From: an uncultured Bacilli bacterium
GTDB lineage: Bacteria > Bacillota_I > Bacilli_A > RF39 > UBA660
Length of the DNA stretch: 45,762 nucleotides
Direction of reading: 5' to 3'
NCBI GenBank assembly: GCA_947631205.1
Contig: CANRKL010000003.1
Coordinates: forward strand, 1-45,762
Shown here: positions 44,119-45,762 of the stretch, piece by piece
Layout: the number at the start of each line of letters is the position of its first letter
Position numbering within the stretch: the stretch's first letter is position 1
The notes under the pieces: model-generated
Told to the model about the DNA's origin: nothing
Seen by the model: the letters and a program-made list of their open reading frames with translations, nothing else
The model's database searches: none
Translations under genes and position numbers: made by a program

Positions 44119-44155
44119 GAAGTGTAGCAATGAAAAAATGTTATACTTCTTTTTT
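44119..44155 (+). terminator. Terminator ahead of the surface-protein gene
   Basis: GAAGTGTAGCA, loop ATGAAAAAA, TGTTATACTTC, then TTTTTT: an 11-bp stem with G-T pairs. Placed about 95 bases after the TelA-like gene. Confidence 0.75.
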
Positions 44156-44170
44156 ATTTTGTGTTAAGAT
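44141..44170 (+). promoter_or_regulatory. Weak candidate promoter for the surface-protein gene
   Basis: TTATAC, 18 bases, TAAGAT with TGT before the -10. It overlaps the upstream terminator. Weak match. Confidence 0.35.
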
Positions 44171-44194
44171 GGATATAGAAAGTAGGAATGAAAA

Positions 44195-45762
44195 ATGAAA
44201 GATAAAAAGACAATTGGGGGGGGGGTTATTAAATAAGAAGATAGTAATCATACTACTAATTCTTACAATAACCATAACAATAGGAGGAAGTTATGCTTTT
44301 TGGCAAATAACGAAAACTCAAACAGGAGATAACGTTATAACTTCAGGGTGTGTAGACTTAACTATAGATAATCAAAAAAATAATATACAACTTAATAATG
44401 CTTATCCAACAGAAGATAGTGAAGGGCAAAATTTAGAACCATTTACATTTACAGTAACCAATCATTGTAATGTTAAAATGGATTATGAGATAGGATTAGA
44501 AATGTTAAGTGATACAAATTTAGAAAGTAAATATGTTAAAGTATTAATAAATGAAAAAGGAATAAGTGGTAGTTCTAAATTACTAAATAGCTATGATAAT
44601 GAAGATGTAACAATTATAAAAGACGCTAAAGAAGGAAGAATACTATTAAAAGGTAAACTAGAAGCAACAACAGATAATAATAATCCTAGTAAAAAAGAAT
44701 ATGAACTAAGATTATGGTTAGATAATGAAGCTGGAAATGAAACAATGAATAAAACATTTAAAAGTAAGATAGTACTAAGTGGAACAATGGGAAGTGAACC
44801 AACAGTAGTAGATTATGTAAAAAGTTTAGCAGAAGAAGATACAACAACCTTAGCATATGATGATACAAGTGAGCAAAATTTAAGGTATATAGGAAAAGAA
44901 GTAAATAATTATATCGATATAGGAGATAGAGATTCTAGTGGTGGAAAAATCTTATGGCGAATAATAGGAGTCATGAATAACATGACAGTTATAAATGATG
45001 ATAGAAGTGCAAGTTCAGGACAAAGTTTAGTAAAGATAATTAGAGCCGATAGTATAGGGTTATGGAGCTGGGACACATCAGCAAGTGATGTAAATAAAGG
45101 TTATGGAGTCAATGAATGGAGTCAAGCTGATTTAATGATTACTTTAAACTCTGGAATATATTGGAACAAAACAAGTGGTCAATGCTATAATAATTACAAT
45201 GATGCTAAAACAACATGTGATTTTAGTAGTACGGGACTGACAGAAAGTGTCAAAGGCAAACTAGTGAAAGTAAGATGGAATACGGGAACCATGCCTGATG
45301 AATATTCAAGTAATACGAGTAAAATAACAGCAAGCTATATGTATCAGGGAGAGCGAAGTACTCATAATGGAAAAGAGCAATGTAGTGGAGGAAGCTATTG
45401 TAATGATAAAGTAGATAGAACAACAACCTGGGATGGATATATAGGACTAATGTATCTATCTGACTATGGATATGCGGTAGGAGGAGACGTTCGAAGTAGT
45501 TGCTTAGCAAAAACAATGTATAACTGGAATGAAAGTACTCCAGATTGTAAAGGAAACGATTGGTTATATGATAGTAGCAATTATCAATGGACCATAACCC
45601 CTGTCCCTCTTTCGTCGCGTGCTCTCAGTGTGTTCTATGTGTATTCTGGCGGGTACGTGGACAGCAACGATGCCCACTATGCTCGTGCCGTTCGCCCTAC
45701 AGCCTATTTAGATAGCAATATTAGAATTCAAGAAAAAGCTGATAGCGATTATGGAAGTGATA
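44195..45762 (+). CDS. Exported variable surface protein; out of frame at a G10 tract; cut by window end
   Basis: The ORF track omits this gene because its frame is broken early and it runs off the window. From ATG 44195 (TAGGA upstream) the sequence reads MKDKKTI, then ten Gs, then stops at 44234-44236. Nine (or twelve) Gs would continue as GGGLLNKKIVIILLILTIT, a signal/anchor segment ending SYAFWQ, and run open to the window end (about 520 residues). The N-terminal part (TQTGDNVITSGCVDLTI...FTFTVTN) resembles TasA/camelysin-like beta-sandwich surface proteins; the C-terminal part (WRIIGV...WTITP...AVRPTAYL) resembles DUF6273/C-type-lectin-like domains. Near the 3' end lies a GC-rich, adenine-poor block (see separate entry). 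Likely exported and phase-variable; function unknown. Confidence 0.75.
44216..44225 (+). repeat. Poly-G tract (G10), likely phase-variation switch
   Basis: Ten consecutive Gs beginning at codon 8 of the surface-protein gene. I noticed no comparable G or C run elsewhere in this AT-rich window. The count places the long downstream frame out of register by one base; G9 would restore it. Confidence 0.85.
45590..45707 (+). other. Candidate variable region (diversity-generating-retroelement type)
   Basis: A sharply bounded GC-rich block inside an AT-rich gene: by hand count 57 of 100 bases at 45601-45700 are G or C, and the first 26 contain no A. It encodes the ITP...VFYVYSGGYVDSNDAHYARAVRP part of a lectin-like domain. 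Many codons are of NNC/NNT type giving Tyr, Asp, Ser, Asn, His, Gly and Arg, the outcome expected from mutating the adenines of AAC/AAT template codons. The template repeat and reverse transcriptase are not in the window, so the mechanism is inference. Confidence 0.55.

Noticed and set aside
45250-45516. 88-aa minus-strand ORF near the window end
   Set aside because: Shadow of the surface-protein frame, which is continuous on the plus strand; composition looks like an antisense reading.
45590-45707. GC-rich block as horizontally acquired DNA
   Set aside because: It is only about 110 bases, in frame, and completes the same domain as its AT-rich flanks, so transfer of a foreign gene is less likely than targeted diversification or cassette conversion.
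176-45762. Mycoplasma-type genetic code (TGA = Trp)
   Set aside because: Tryptophan is encoded by TGG throughout and TGA is used as a true stop in holB; long frames are intact under the standard code.
1-45762. tRNA, rRNA, rnpB or tmRNA genes
   Set aside because: I found no cloverleaf or conserved rRNA segments; only the small SRP RNA could be supported.

Overview
The window is the replication-origin region of a very AT-rich, low-GC Gram-positive bacterium. Gene content and order (mnmE-mnmG-rsmG-noc, rpmH-rnpA-yidC-jag, dnaA-dnaN-recF-gyrB-gyrA, dnaX-ybaB-recR, holB-ricT-trmN6, pth-mfd-spoVT) follow the Bacillus-type origin block in compacted form. TGA is used as a stop (holB) and reading frames are intact with the standard code, so this is not a Mycoplasma-type code. 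A reduced gut-type Bacilli lineage near the Erysipelotrichales/Mollicutes (for example RF39-like) is my best guess; that placement is inference. Sporulation-associated genes (bofA-like, spoVT, yabG, spoVG, yabP, yabQ) suggest an endospore former or a recent descendant of one.

Layout. 1-2.1 kb: a class A penicillin-binding protein on the plus strand, ending in a shared bidirectional terminator. 2.2-10.5 kb, minus strand: noc, rsmG, mnmG, mnmE, a hexapeptide acyltransferase, jag, yidC, rnpA, and rpmH (missing from the ORF track). 10.5-12.4 kb: a bipartite oriC with DnaA-box-like repeats on both sides of dnaA. 12.4-19.7 kb, plus strand: dnaN, a comK homologue, recF, gyrB, gyrA. 19.66-20.56 kb: a gene-free, extremely AT-rich stretch with six near-perfect parS palindromes, then the small SRP RNA. 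20.6-30.0 kb: tadA, dnaX, ybaB, recR, bofA-like, holB, ricT, trmN6, pth, mfd. 30.0-37.6 kb: spoVT, metG, tatD, a small tail-anchored protein, a minus-strand FMN oxidoreductase, a 3D-domain exported protein, rsmA, yabG, veg, spoVG, yabP, yabQ, divIC. 37.6-39.7 kb: two degenerate ECF-type ABC ATPases and truA. 39.7-44.0 kb: an unrecognised 262-residue protein and a ~1130-residue protein with tandem helical repeats and a TelA-like C-terminus. 44.2-45.76 kb: an exported surface protein, missing from the ORF track, cut by the window end. Nearly all genes run away from oriC, i.e. on the leading strand.

Themes. Chromosome organisation: the ParB-family protein carries Noc-type specificity residues, and two perfect 16-bp Noc-type sites lie in the window, one inside mfd. 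Six parS sites, the target of the sister protein ParB/Spo0J, lie beside gyrA, but no parA/parB is present here. Surface variation: the last gene has a G10 tract just after its start codon that puts it out of frame (one G fewer restores it). Near its 3' end is a sharply bounded ~110-bp GC-rich, adenine-poor block whose codons look like the variable region of a diversity-generating retroelement target. The combination of an on/off repeat switch and a hypervariable C-type-lectin-like segment in one gene is the most striking observation. No retroelement reverse transcriptase or template repeat is visible here; if present they lie outside the window.
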